Origin: Candidatus Eisenbacteria bacterium
GTDB taxonomy: Bacteria; Eisenbacteria; RBG-16-71-46; CAIMUX01; JAHJDP01
Length of the DNA stretch: 64,000 nt
NCBI GenBank assembly: GCA_018831195.1
Contig: JAHJDP010000012.1
Coordinates: 1-64,000 of the forward strand
Reading direction: 5' to 3'
The number at the start of each line of letters is the position of its first letter. Position 1 is the first letter of the stretch. Positions 25,098 through 33,547 of the stretch are shown here, one piece after another. Both the position numbers and the translations under genes were made by a program. The notes beneath the pieces were generated by a model that made no database searches, was not told where the DNA came from, and worked only from the letters and a program-made list of their open reading frames with translations.

Positions 25098-25287
25098 GAA
25101 TTCTTCCTCCTATGTGGGCCACCCATTATTGACCCGGCCTCGTGATGTTCCCCCCCAAAAAAAATCCGCCGATAAATCGGGATTACAGCGATACCCCCCC
25201 CAGGTGTCAAGAATGAAAATCATTCTCTCAGCCTCTATCTAGATTCGCCCTCTTCTCTCTCCTATACTCCGCTAGAGGGAGGACCCA
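25098..25287. promoter_or_regulatory. Divergent regulatory region with Fur-box-like site
   Basis: This region drives the hyperacidic gene leftward and the exported protein rightward. At 25209-25227 a dyad AGAATGA-AAA-TCATTCT matches the 19-bp Fur consensus at 15 positions by my count. At 25157-25180 the minus strand reads as a small hairpin (CCGAT/ATCGG) followed by eight T, like a weak terminator or attenuator. No clear -35/-10 pair was found. Confidence 0.4.
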
Positions 25288-27270
25288 ATGATTCGATTCA
25301 ACCAGAGTCTATTGACCGGATTCGTGAGTCGCAACCCGGCTTTTCACAAGCCCTTTTTATCGCCCTTTCCGATGAAGCGCCGGCATTCGCACGCCGTCCT
25401 GATCGGCAGCCTCTGTCTGGCGCTCTTGGCCGGAGCTTCCGACCGGGCCCCGGCCTTTGACGATGTGGAAGTCGGGGCGATCCTAAGAAACCCCATTGAA
25501 GCTTCTGATTTCCCCGGTTACCCCGGCGTCATCATGGCGCATCAATCTTATCGGGAGATCACGGGCTCGGGTTCAGGGCTTTCCGAGGAACATCTCATCG
25601 GCCGGATCTTCGACCCGGAGGAGGCGGAATCGAGCCTCGGACAATGGTCGACTGATCTGGACCGCGAGTTGCAATTTATCGAGGTCGTCAGAGCGCGTAT
25701 CTACAGAGGCGATGAGATCAAAGAATTGGGTCCGGACTCCTGGGACGAATCCCCTCTTCCCGGTGTTCCCGAGAAGGGGTACCCGAAACGAACCCGGTTT
25801 ACCATCCACTTTCAAGATATCCGCTCCGGAGATCTTGTTGAGATTCATACCAAGATTCATATCACTCCCGACCCCGAGCGATACCCCGTAGCTTGGGGCG
25901 TCTATCCCTTGTGCCGGGAATTGCCGATTGTAGAGCGCCAGATCATACTCTCCGCCCCGGTCGCTTCCAAAATCATGACAAAAATCCAGAGCTGGCCTGG
26001 GCAGGTCGCCCGCACCTATAAGGGATCGATACTCCTCTATGGTTTTCATACGGGTAATTTACCGGCCCTCGGCAGCCTTGAAGGGACCATTGATCCGGAG
26101 GAAGGCCCCCCCTGTTTCATGTTCAGCAATATGGAGAATTGGGAAAGGGTCGGATTCATCCTCGCCCGGGAATTCGAATGGGCCACGACGACGGCCAGCG
26201 TAGGGATTCAGGATTCCGTCAGGGCTTTTACCAAGGGAAAGAGCACATCGAGAGAGCGCCTGCTGGCCCTCCTCGACCTCATGGACCAGAAGATCGGCCG
26301 GGCGCCCCTCCCCTCCGATCTTCTTCGTTACTGGCCCCGCTCAGCCGCGGCCACCTTTTCCTCACGTTGGGCCGATCCACAGGATTGGATCTGTCTGCTT
26401 CGGGCCATGGGCTCCTACGTCGGATTGCCATCCCAAGTCGAGATGATTGCCCCGAGAGCCGACTGGGTTCAGGAAGACAATGCCAATCCCCAACAGCTGC
26501 CGCATATCGCCTTGAAAATCCGGCTGCCGGATGAAGGCACGAATCTCCTGATCGATCCCCTTAGACGCCCCGCCGGTTTGGAGGTTTCGCCATTCCCCGG
26601 TTCATTCTATGGACTGGCGCCGATCCCCAAAAACCCCATCACGGAAATCGGCGAACCGCTTCCAGCGGACCGGACACGTTTGACCCTCGATCTCTCCTGG
26701 GATCCTGCCGGGGGATCCGATGAGTGGACCGGATCAGCGCACATTGAGGGTACAGGAATGGCGGCGGCTTGGATTGTACAAAATCTAGGAGGGTGGCACA
26801 GCGAATACGACGTTCCTCTGCCCGTGGGCGCCGGCTGGGAACCGATTTTGGATTCCACCCCCCCACCGACGCTGGTGGAAAACTGGGCGGCCTCCTCCGC
26901 AACGACCGAATTCCGGTGGCGTCAGCCGCTCCGAAGGGCCGGAGAGGATTCACCGGCCGTTCGGATTTTATCTCTCCTCCCCACTTGGCGGGATCTGCTG
27001 GAAACGACCCCCTCATCCAGCCTTCGACCCGAAGGTCCGATGACCTGGACAACCCGGCTGCAAATACCATCGGAATTTTGCCCCGGCGCTGGCAACAACA
27101 CCTGGAATGAGACTTCGAAATGCGGATCGTGGAAGATTTCGATGAGCCTCGGGGAGGGATCGACCCTTCAGTTTGAAGAGGTTCTCGTTTGGGAGCCGGG
27201 AGAAGGATGTACGGGAACCTTGCAGGGATTAGAGGCGGCCCGCCGCAAAACCCTTGGAATAGAAGGGTGA
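25288..27270 (+). CDS. Exported DUF3857/transglutaminase-like protein, Cys missing
   Basis: A 660-residue exported protein; the ATG at 25288 has GGGAGG five bases upstream. The signal helix (HAVLIGSLCLALLAGA) comes after a 33-residue basic leader, unusually far in. The N-terminal part (YREITGSGSG, QFIEVVRARIYRGDEIKELG, to about 280) resembles DUF3857, and a transglutaminase-like core follows at about 320-430. The usual GDCKDK motif reads ADPQDW (362-367), so the catalytic Cys is absent, whereas the His (LPHIALKI, 406) and Asp (LIDP, 423) remain. It is therefore probably not an active peptidase or transglutaminase and may be a binding module. The C-terminal 230 residues are unassigned. Confidence 0.7.
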   Translation: MIRFNQSLLTGFVSRNPAFHKPFLSPFPMKRRHSHAVLIGSLCLALLAGASDRAPAFDDVEVGAILRNPIEASDFPGYPGVIMAHQSYREITGSGSGLSEEHLIGRIFDPEEAESSLGQWSTDLDRELQFIEVVRARIYRGDEIKELGPDSWDESPLPGVPEKGYPKRTRFTIHFQDIRSGDLVEIHTKIHITPDPERYPVAWGVYPLCRELPIVERQIILSAPVASKIMTKIQSWPGQVARTYKGSILLYGFHTGNLPALGSLEGTIDPEEGPPCFMFSNMENWERVGFILAREFEWATTTASVGIQDSVRAFTKGKSTSRERLLALLDLMDQKIGRAPLPSDLLRYWPRSAAATFSSRWADPQDWICLLRAMGSYVGLPSQVEMIAPRADWVQEDNANPQQLPHIALKIRLPDEGTNLLIDPLRRPAGLEVSPFPGSFYGLAPIPKNPITEIGEPLPADRTRLTLDLSWDPAGGSDEWTGSAHIEGTGMAAAWIVQNLGGWHSEYDVPLPVGAGWEPILDSTPPPTLVENWAASSATTEFRWRQPLRRAGEDSPAVRILSLLPTWRDLLETTPSSSLRPEGPMTWTTRLQIPSEFCPGAGNNTWNETSKCGSWKISMSLGEGSTLQFEEVLVWEPGEGCTGTLQGLEAARRKTLGIEG

Positions 27271-27280
27271 CCAAGCGGAT

Positions 27281-27817
27281 TCAGTCGATCGATGCCAGGG
27301 CTTCCTCGAGCGCCGTTTGCGTTTGATTGTCAAAGGGGACAAGGATGACCTCCGCGGGCGCTTGATAACGTCTTAGATCCTCGAGGATCGTGGCTACGGC
27401 GATGCTTGAGGCCTGATCGACCGGATATCCATAGGCTCCGGTTGAGAGGGAAGGGAAAGCGATACCAGAGGCTCCGATCTCGCGCGCCCGCTTTAACGAC
27501 TCGCGGTAGGCCGAGGCCAGCATCTCCGCCTCATGGGAGCCGCCCCCCTTCCAGATCGGTCCCACGGTATGGATCACCCACCGGGCCTTCAGATCCCCGG
27601 CCCCGGTCACCACGGCCTGCCCTGTGGGGCAGCCTCCGATCCTTCGGCACTCTTCCATAATGAGGGGTCCGCCCGCCCTATGGATCGCTCCATCCACACC
27701 ACCACCGCCACGGAGGCCGGGATTCGCCGCATTCACAATCGCATCGATCTCCTGCTCGGTGATATCCCCCGGCGCTAGGCGCACCCGGCAGGCGCCGACA
27801 GATCGTTCCAAAATCAC
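27281..27817 (-). CDS. Macro-domain (ADP-ribose-binding) protein
   Basis: A 178-residue single macro domain of the MacroD/YmdB type, which binds ADP-ribose and often hydrolyses O-acetyl-ADP-ribose or mono-ADP-ribose ester. Seen motifs: GDITEQEIDAIVNAANPGLRGGGGVDGAIH (part, about 17-46; the catalytic Asn/Asp region), GDLKARWVIHTVGP and the phosphate loop FPSLSTGAYGYP. It has no signal peptide and so is cytosolic. It overlaps by four bases the end of a giant surface lipoprotein gene, an odd operon partner. Confidence 0.9.
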   Translation of the reverse strand: MILERSVGACRVRLAPGDITEQEIDAIVNAANPGLRGGGGVDGAIHRAGGPLIMEECRRIGGCPTGQAVVTGAGDLKARWVIHTVGPIWKGGGSHEAEMLASAYRESLKRAREIGASGIAFPSLSTGAYGYPVDQASSIAVATILEDLRRYQAPAEVILVPFDNQTQTALEEALASID

Positions 27818-30800
27818 CTCCTGTTCGACATCTCAGAGGGCGGATCTTCACCGCCGGGCGGCGAAGCCGCTCTCCCCCTCGTGATGAAGGTAGAGGTCCA
27901 GCCGGTCGCCCCCCCGCAGGGCGTTTGATCGAGCGGTTCGCCATCTTCAGCAGTGACAGCGGTTGTGGCGACGATTTCATATTCCGTGTCGGGGATCAGA
28001 GGATGATCGGGTGTCAGGGTGAGAAGACTTCCGCCTTGCGAGAGTAAGAGCCCCGCCTCTATGGGCGATCCACCCGCGGGCTGCAGGAAGACCGTTCTTT
28101 TATTGAGACTGTCGGCAAGGGCCGGCCGGCTGAACCTCATTCGCACAACGGCCAGCGTATCGACCTGAACCGCTCCATCGGCCGGTTCGGCCCACAGGGC
28201 TCGGAAATCACAGAAACTGACACCGGTCGAATCGACAACCCCGAATCCCGAGTCATCATACAAGGTCGCGATAATATGATACGACTCGTCGCATCCGCCG
28301 GCTCCGGTCTCATCCGTCAAACCATCACCGTCATTGTCCAGCGAGTCACAACCCGCCACATCGGTGCAGTCATAAATATGCTCGGCGATCAACCCGGCCG
28401 GGGCGGCGAGGCTGTCGACGGAACCATCGCCCCAATCCCAAATAATCGAGAGGAGGTCGCCGTCCGCATCGGAGGAACCGGAAGCATCGACGATGACATG
28501 CGATGAATCCCCGATCCGGCAGATATTGTCCGACAGAACAAGCAGCGGCGGTGTGCCGACGGTAAAGCTCGACTGAAAGATCTGCACGCCGGGCGCTTCC
28601 AGATCCTGATCCAGTTCATTCCCCGCAAGGTCCCTGATCTCACTGCGCGCGCGAATCCTGTAGACCAATCCGTCGCGCAACTCATCAATAAGATTTATCT
28701 TCACAGTCCGTCCATCCCCGAGCAGTTGCGTACTGTAGTAGGCTGAGCCGGCCTCGGGTATTAGCTTAATAGTCGAATTATCAATCGTTGACGGATCCAA
28801 CCGCTCGCTAAAGGTTAGGCTTATATCAGGCATTGGGCCGACACCGACCGTGCTGTCGGGCGGCTCAACGGAAACGACATGGGGCGGTGTCTCATCATCA
28901 CCCGTCGCGAATTCCTGAATGAACGATTGATACCCGACGGTCGACGGATCCTGATCGAGAGGATTTCCCAGCGTATCCGTGACCGAGGGCGTCACACGAA
29001 ATGTATAGGTTTCGTTCGGCAGCAGGGGATCCGGCGAAGGTATCGCAAAGGCCGTATCACCCGTCGCGGCCACGCTCAGAAGGATGCCGACTTCTGTATC
29101 ATTGAGTAGAATATCAACGCCGCCCGGCGCGATCGTGGCAGGATCGATCGGCTCGTCAAAGATCACGGCCAGGGTTCCCGCCGGCGGGAACGGCACCGCG
29201 GGAAGGATGAGATCCAAAACCCTGGGTGACAGGGTTTCCGGGCTGGTTGTAAAGAAGGCCTCATACGGATCCAAATCATGCGTCCCCGGAATCTGATCGA
29301 GGGGATTGTCAAAGAGGTCGGTGAGACCGGTTCCGGCCAGCACGCGATGACGGGTGCTGAAATCCATATATTGGTCCTGGGGCAGCGACCAGCGCACCCG
29401 GGTATTGTTGTCCAGCAATTCCAGGCTGCCGGCCAGGGGATTCCCTCCTTCCGGACCGACCTGCACATTTGCATTTGTGACGCCCTGCGGATCGAGCGGC
29501 TCACTGAAGGTGAGCGTGACCTTGGCATAAACTTTGACGCCGCCGGCGCCGTTCTCCGGATCGATCGCTGTAACCCACGGCCCCAGCGTATCCGGAACTG
29601 TTGTGAAGACCGAATGAAAGGGCTGAAGCCCCTCGATATCCGGATCTTGATCCAAGAAATTCCCCACTCGGTCCATCACGGTTGTATCGACCCCGATGGT
29701 ATACAGGGTCGCATGGGCGAGTGAGTCGGCCGGTTCGAATGTCCAGGTGAGACTATCGGCGCTCGCTGAGTATTGCCCCGCTACGACAGCTTCACCATGC
29801 AGCAGCCGGAAGGATGTCGTCAGCATTTCCGGACGGACCGGTTCACTGAAAGTGACCTGAGGGTGCGCGCCCCGCGGAATCATCATGGCCGAATCGCCGG
29901 GGGACCAGTCGGCCACACGGGGAGGAATCGTTTCCGAACGCGCCTGGAACCGGCTGACGAATTCCTGTTCACCGGGCAGATCGGGGTTCTGATCCAGCAA
30001 AACGCCGTACGGATTGGCGACAAAACGTGTCAGACGGAACCGGTAGACTCCGCCGCTGGCCAGCGAGTCATCCGGCGCATAGACCGCGTGCAGGCTGTCC
30101 GCCGAAACGGTGATTACGCCCTCAACCGGAATCGAGTCGGTCGGCGACAAGATTCGAATGAACTGGAATGTTCCACCATGAATTGTAGCGGGCTTGATGG
30201 GACGTTCAAAAACCACTTCAACACGGCTCGTTTCCGGGACACCCACGGCCCCGTTCGGCGGCGTCCACTCCGCCACCCTCGGCGGCGTGCTATCGATGAC
30301 CGTTCTAAATGTGTAAGAAAATGACTCATGCTGCGGCGTGTCATAATTCTGATCCAGCGCGACGCCGTCGGCGGAGAGGATCGCTGTTGTCGCCCGAAGG
30401 ATATACTGTTTCACAAAACCAAGCGGACCGTCGGGATCCAATCTCACCTCGGTCGCATTCTCATCAAGCGTAACGCTCGCGGGAACAACGGCGCTATCCT
30501 CCGCCCGCTCGAGATAAACCGTGCCGCCGTTGACGGTAGAGGGATCCAAAGCCTTCGAGAAGTCCAGAACAAAGACCGACTCGATGCCGACATTCTGGGC
30601 GACATTCGGCGTGTATTGTACAACGCGAGGGTTCTCTTCCGTCTCAAAGATGGAGATAAACTCCTGAAGCCCCTCTTGATGCAGATCCTGATCGAGCGGT
30701 ATACCGTTGGCGTCTTTGACCGCCGTCGTGACGGCAATCCTGTAAACCAGCCCGCGCCCCAGGGGGTTGGTGGGAATGAACCCAAAAGTGATGCTGTCCC

Positions 30801-32448
30801 CCTGGCTGAAAATCCGTCCATCGATATCGGCATAAAAAGGGGGTTTCCGGATCACGAGGCTATGCGCATCAACCGTCAGGGGATCGACCGCTCTATCGAA
30901 AGCAATCAGGGCCTCAATGCCGACCGGAACATTCGTCGCGCCATTCACAGGCAGCACAAAAGCCACCTGGGGCCCCACCGGTTGATCCAGAATCCGAAAA
31001 GTGCTGGTAAAGGTATCGGGCGCGGCGGTGGCCGGATCCTGATCCAAACTCAAACCCCTGATATCCACGAGAGCGGGGGTGATCTCAAGTGTATATAACA
31101 TTTCCCACGCCAGATTTTGCGAAGGCGTGATGGTAAGGGTAGTATCCTCCTCGCTGTAAACAACGCTGCGTCCCGCCGCGACGCCGAGGGTATCGGTCAG
31201 AAGCACCGCCGCCTCGACGGTTGAAGGCTGGGCCGGGCGATTCAATGTTACCGTGATGACCGGCCGCCGCCCGATATCATCCGTCCCGTCGGGCGGATCA
31301 ACGGTCACGACCCGGAGCCGGATATACGAGGCCACCTGGAATTCCGAGGTGAAACCTTGCAGCCCTTCCGTCTCCGGTTCTTGATCGAGCGGGCGCAGGT
31401 CCAGATCACGCAAGGCGGTGGCGGCCGTGATGGAAATCCAGGTGTTTTCGGGAAGATAGGTCAGCGGAACGATTCGCAACCCGCGCCCGTCGGCATCTAT
31501 CTCACGCGACACCTCGGCGATCTCTTCGCCGGACGCTCTTGCCTTCAACGCGATCGCCGGTCCTTCGAGATCGGCGGGCACCATCGGGATCGAAAAACGA
31601 AGATAAATCGAACTGGTGTCCGGGATAGCGCTGGCGCCGTCGCCCGGCTGCACCGAAACAACACGGGGCAGATTCCGCCAAACGCCGACAGGGACCGAGA
31701 GGTCGCCGCCGTAATGCCCCGTGATCCGCGGCGTCCGAGCCCGGACCCAGAAGGTCGCCGTTTCGGAATTCAGGGGGTTGATTTCTGACGGATCGATCGA
31801 CGCATCAGGGGATAGGGCAAAGAGCTTCTGAACTTCGGCGAGGGCGAAGAGACGGGTCGTATCGGGTGTCGACCAGGAATAAAAATTCCCCGGCGTCCCT
31901 TCGGCGACGATATCGTATAAAGTAGCTTCCCTGATGCCGTCCCACCCGATGGTATAACTTATATCGCCCGGCGCGCCTTCCAGTAATTCCGGAGAGGTGA
32001 GGATCGACCAGATGGCCAGCGTGTCCCGGGTCGTTTCACCGGCTTGAATGTTAAAGCCCTTCGCTTCCCCGAGGTAGAGCCCGCCCCGGCGCATCGCCTC
32101 CGTATCCTGAGGATCGCTTCCCGCTGATTCAATCGTGACCGTGGCGTCATAAGGCCCCCCGGCCTGAAGATCAACCTCCAGACGGAAGCGCCCTTCAGCA
32201 TCAATCGGAGCAACACCCCGCGCCATCGTTCGCCCGGCGGTATTGAGCACGATCAGACGGATCGAATCAGGGGCGCCGAATCCGCGCGATTTTCCGGCGC
32301 CGACGGAATCGATAAAGTGCGGGATGAGCTGGAGACGGCCCCATCCCTCGGGCGCGACCGGCTCATCGGGCGCGCATGTCAAATTCAGAAGGATCCAGCC
32401 GGTGAGAAGAAGCAGGAATCCCATCCTCAGCATCTTTCCTGTTCTCAT
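27814..32448 (-). CDS. Giant lipoprotein with ten Big_5 Ig-like repeats
   Basis: A 1544-residue secreted lipoprotein: the signal ends LLNLTC (Cys25). After an N-terminal region (to about 260) come nine serial Ig-like Big_5 (SbsA-type) domains of about 115 residues, each opening RVV-x-x-xP-x-(N/D)GA and closing with a PLDQDP-like motif then an FxSxF strand. A PKD-like domain with DASGSSDADGD and an EF-like DNDGDGLTDE loop (about 1300-1420) precedes a tenth Big_5 copy. This is a long rod suited to the cell surface or envelope. It starts 5 bases past the barrel gene's stop and overlaps the macro gene by four bases. Confidence 0.88.
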   Translation of the reverse strand: MRTGKMLRMGFLLLLTGWILLNLTCAPDEPVAPEGWGRLQLIPHFIDSVGAGKSRGFGAPDSIRLIVLNTAGRTMARGVAPIDAEGRFRLEVDLQAGGPYDATVTIESAGSDPQDTEAMRRGGLYLGEAKGFNIQAGETTRDTLAIWSILTSPELLEGAPGDISYTIGWDGIREATLYDIVAEGTPGNFYSWSTPDTTRLFALAEVQKLFALSPDASIDPSEINPLNSETATFWVRARTPRITGHYGGDLSVPVGVWRNLPRVVSVQPGDGASAIPDTSSIYLRFSIPMVPADLEGPAIALKARASGEEIAEVSREIDADGRGLRIVPLTYLPENTWISITAATALRDLDLRPLDQEPETEGLQGFTSEFQVASYIRLRVVTVDPPDGTDDIGRRPVITVTLNRPAQPSTVEAAVLLTDTLGVAAGRSVVYSEEDTTLTITPSQNLAWEMLYTLEITPALVDIRGLSLDQDPATAAPDTFTSTFRILDQPVGPQVAFVLPVNGATNVPVGIEALIAFDRAVDPLTVDAHSLVIRKPPFYADIDGRIFSQGDSITFGFIPTNPLGRGLVYRIAVTTAVKDANGIPLDQDLHQEGLQEFISIFETEENPRVVQYTPNVAQNVGIESVFVLDFSKALDPSTVNGGTVYLERAEDSAVVPASVTLDENATEVRLDPDGPLGFVKQYILRATTAILSADGVALDQNYDTPQHESFSYTFRTVIDSTPPRVAEWTPPNGAVGVPETSRVEVVFERPIKPATIHGGTFQFIRILSPTDSIPVEGVITVSADSLHAVYAPDDSLASGGVYRFRLTRFVANPYGVLLDQNPDLPGEQEFVSRFQARSETIPPRVADWSPGDSAMMIPRGAHPQVTFSEPVRPEMLTTSFRLLHGEAVVAGQYSASADSLTWTFEPADSLAHATLYTIGVDTTVMDRVGNFLDQDPDIEGLQPFHSVFTTVPDTLGPWVTAIDPENGAGGVKVYAKVTLTFSEPLDPQGVTNANVQVGPEGGNPLAGSLELLDNNTRVRWSLPQDQYMDFSTRHRVLAGTGLTDLFDNPLDQIPGTHDLDPYEAFFTTSPETLSPRVLDLILPAVPFPPAGTLAVIFDEPIDPATIAPGGVDILLNDTEVGILLSVAATGDTAFAIPSPDPLLPNETYTFRVTPSVTDTLGNPLDQDPSTVGYQSFIQEFATGDDETPPHVVSVEPPDSTVGVGPMPDISLTFSERLDPSTIDNSTIKLIPEAGSAYYSTQLLGDGRTVKINLIDELRDGLVYRIRARSEIRDLAGNELDQDLEAPGVQIFQSSFTVGTPPLLVLSDNICRIGDSSHVIVDASGSSDADGDLLSIIWDWGDGSVDSLAAPAGLIAEHIYDCTDVAGCDSLDNDGDGLTDETGAGGCDESYHIIATLYDDSGFGVVDSTGVSFCDFRALWAEPADGAVQVDTLAVVRMRFSRPALADSLNKRTVFLQPAGGSPIEAGLLLSQGGSLLTLTPDHPLIPDTEYEIVATTAVTAEDGEPLDQTPCGGATGWTSTFITRGRAASPPGGEDPPSEMSNRR

Positions 32449-32452
32449 CGGC

Positions 32453-33547
32453 TCATCCCCCCCATCCGGTCCCAGGCGCGCCGCCGGGCCTGAAGAAGAG
32501 GGTTATCCCCATTCGCAGACCTGTGAGTTTACCCCCGTTATCCAAGGTTCCCCACGTCGGCTCACATTCGAGCGAGAGGGCCGTGGTGGCGTTGAACCGC
32601 CGGACCCACTCCAAGCTCAAGGCCCAAGAATAGCCGCCATTGCGGCCGGTGGGGGCATCGGGGCTGGATACCAGATCCAGATCGACCCGGCCGAGCCAGG
32701 TGTTGAAATCCCGCAGGAGACCCAGGTTCAAGACCCAGAGATTTCCGGCCTCTATGGGGAGAAGACCGCCGGGCAGGGGCTCACTTTCCGCCGCGGCGTA
32801 GGCCCGCATTCCCAATCCGCCGTAAATCCGGTTCCGCCGCCATGGGGATTCGCCCCGCACCGAGAGGTCCAGCCGGCCCTTTGTCGTGAGGATCGTCCGG
32901 TTGTTAAGCCGGACATGCCCGCCGGTTGTCCAGGAGAGATCGGTGCGAAGGTCGGCATCACCCGTCCGCATCTGAAATCCGCCTGCGAACCGGATGTCGC
33001 TCACCGGTTCAAAATCTCCATGGAAGCCGGACGCATACGCCCCCCGCCGGGTCATGAGGAGCCCGGCGGTCACCGCCCCCACCGGAAGAGCGTAACCATA
33101 GATCGTTCCCAGGCGCAGTTCGAGACCCTTCCCATAGACCGGCACATCCCATCGGAGAACCGGTTCGGCCAGCAGGGTCGCCAGAAGATTCTCCTCTGCG
33201 GTCAGGGCGGGAGAGTCCATGGGGGTGTCCAGACCACCGAAGAGATGGAGTCCCTCTGGACCGGGCTGCCAATCACATTCGAACCGGACAGAGGAGAGGC
33301 CGGAGAGATCGCCATCCGCCCTCTTGCTGAGCGAGGAGGAGGAGTAGGATGAGTTGATCCACGTTTCAAGCGTGGGGTGCGGCAGGAGATGGATCCAAAA
33401 GGGGATGAGATTTTGCCGAAGCTCGGCCTCCCCGTCACCACCCGCGAGATGCCATTGGCGGGTCTCATAAGAGAGGGCCGCTTCGGCCGGCATCGCCCGT
33501 GCGAGCGTGGGGCACAGAAGAAGGAGGATCAGAAAGAGATGCTTCAT
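32453..33547 (-). CDS. Predicted outer-membrane barrel protein
   Basis: A 364-residue protein with signal peptide (LFLILLLLCPTLARA), no hydrophobic helices, and many alternating strands rich in Gly, Trp and Tyr (LRLGTIYGYALPVG, WALSLEWVRRFNATT, LTGLRMGITLFFRPGG). I do not recognise a named family. Its ATG overlaps the preceding gene's stop (33544-33547) and its own stop is 5 bases before the lipoprotein start, so the three envelope genes are co-translated and may form one complex. Confidence 0.6.
   Translation of the reverse strand: MKHLFLILLLLCPTLARAMPAEAALSYETRQWHLAGGDGEAELRQNLIPFWIHLLPHPTLETWINSSYSSSSLSKRADGDLSGLSSVRFECDWQPGPEGLHLFGGLDTPMDSPALTAEENLLATLLAEPVLRWDVPVYGKGLELRLGTIYGYALPVGAVTAGLLMTRRGAYASGFHGDFEPVSDIRFAGGFQMRTGDADLRTDLSWTTGGHVRLNNRTILTTKGRLDLSVRGESPWRRNRIYGGLGMRAYAAAESEPLPGGLLPIEAGNLWVLNLGLLRDFNTWLGRVDLDLVSSPDAPTGRNGGYSWALSLEWVRRFNATTALSLECEPTWGTLDNGGKLTGLRMGITLFFRPGGAPGTGWGG

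Noticed and set aside
24789..25145. Hydrophobic Ile/Val-rich frame on the plus strand
   Set aside because: Mirror image of the GAT/GAC/GAA codons of the hyperacidic gene, which has the better ribosome binding site.
32243..33352. 369-codon open frame on the plus strand
   Set aside because: Antisense to the barrel and Big_5 lipoprotein genes; Pro/Arg/Gly-rich and featureless.
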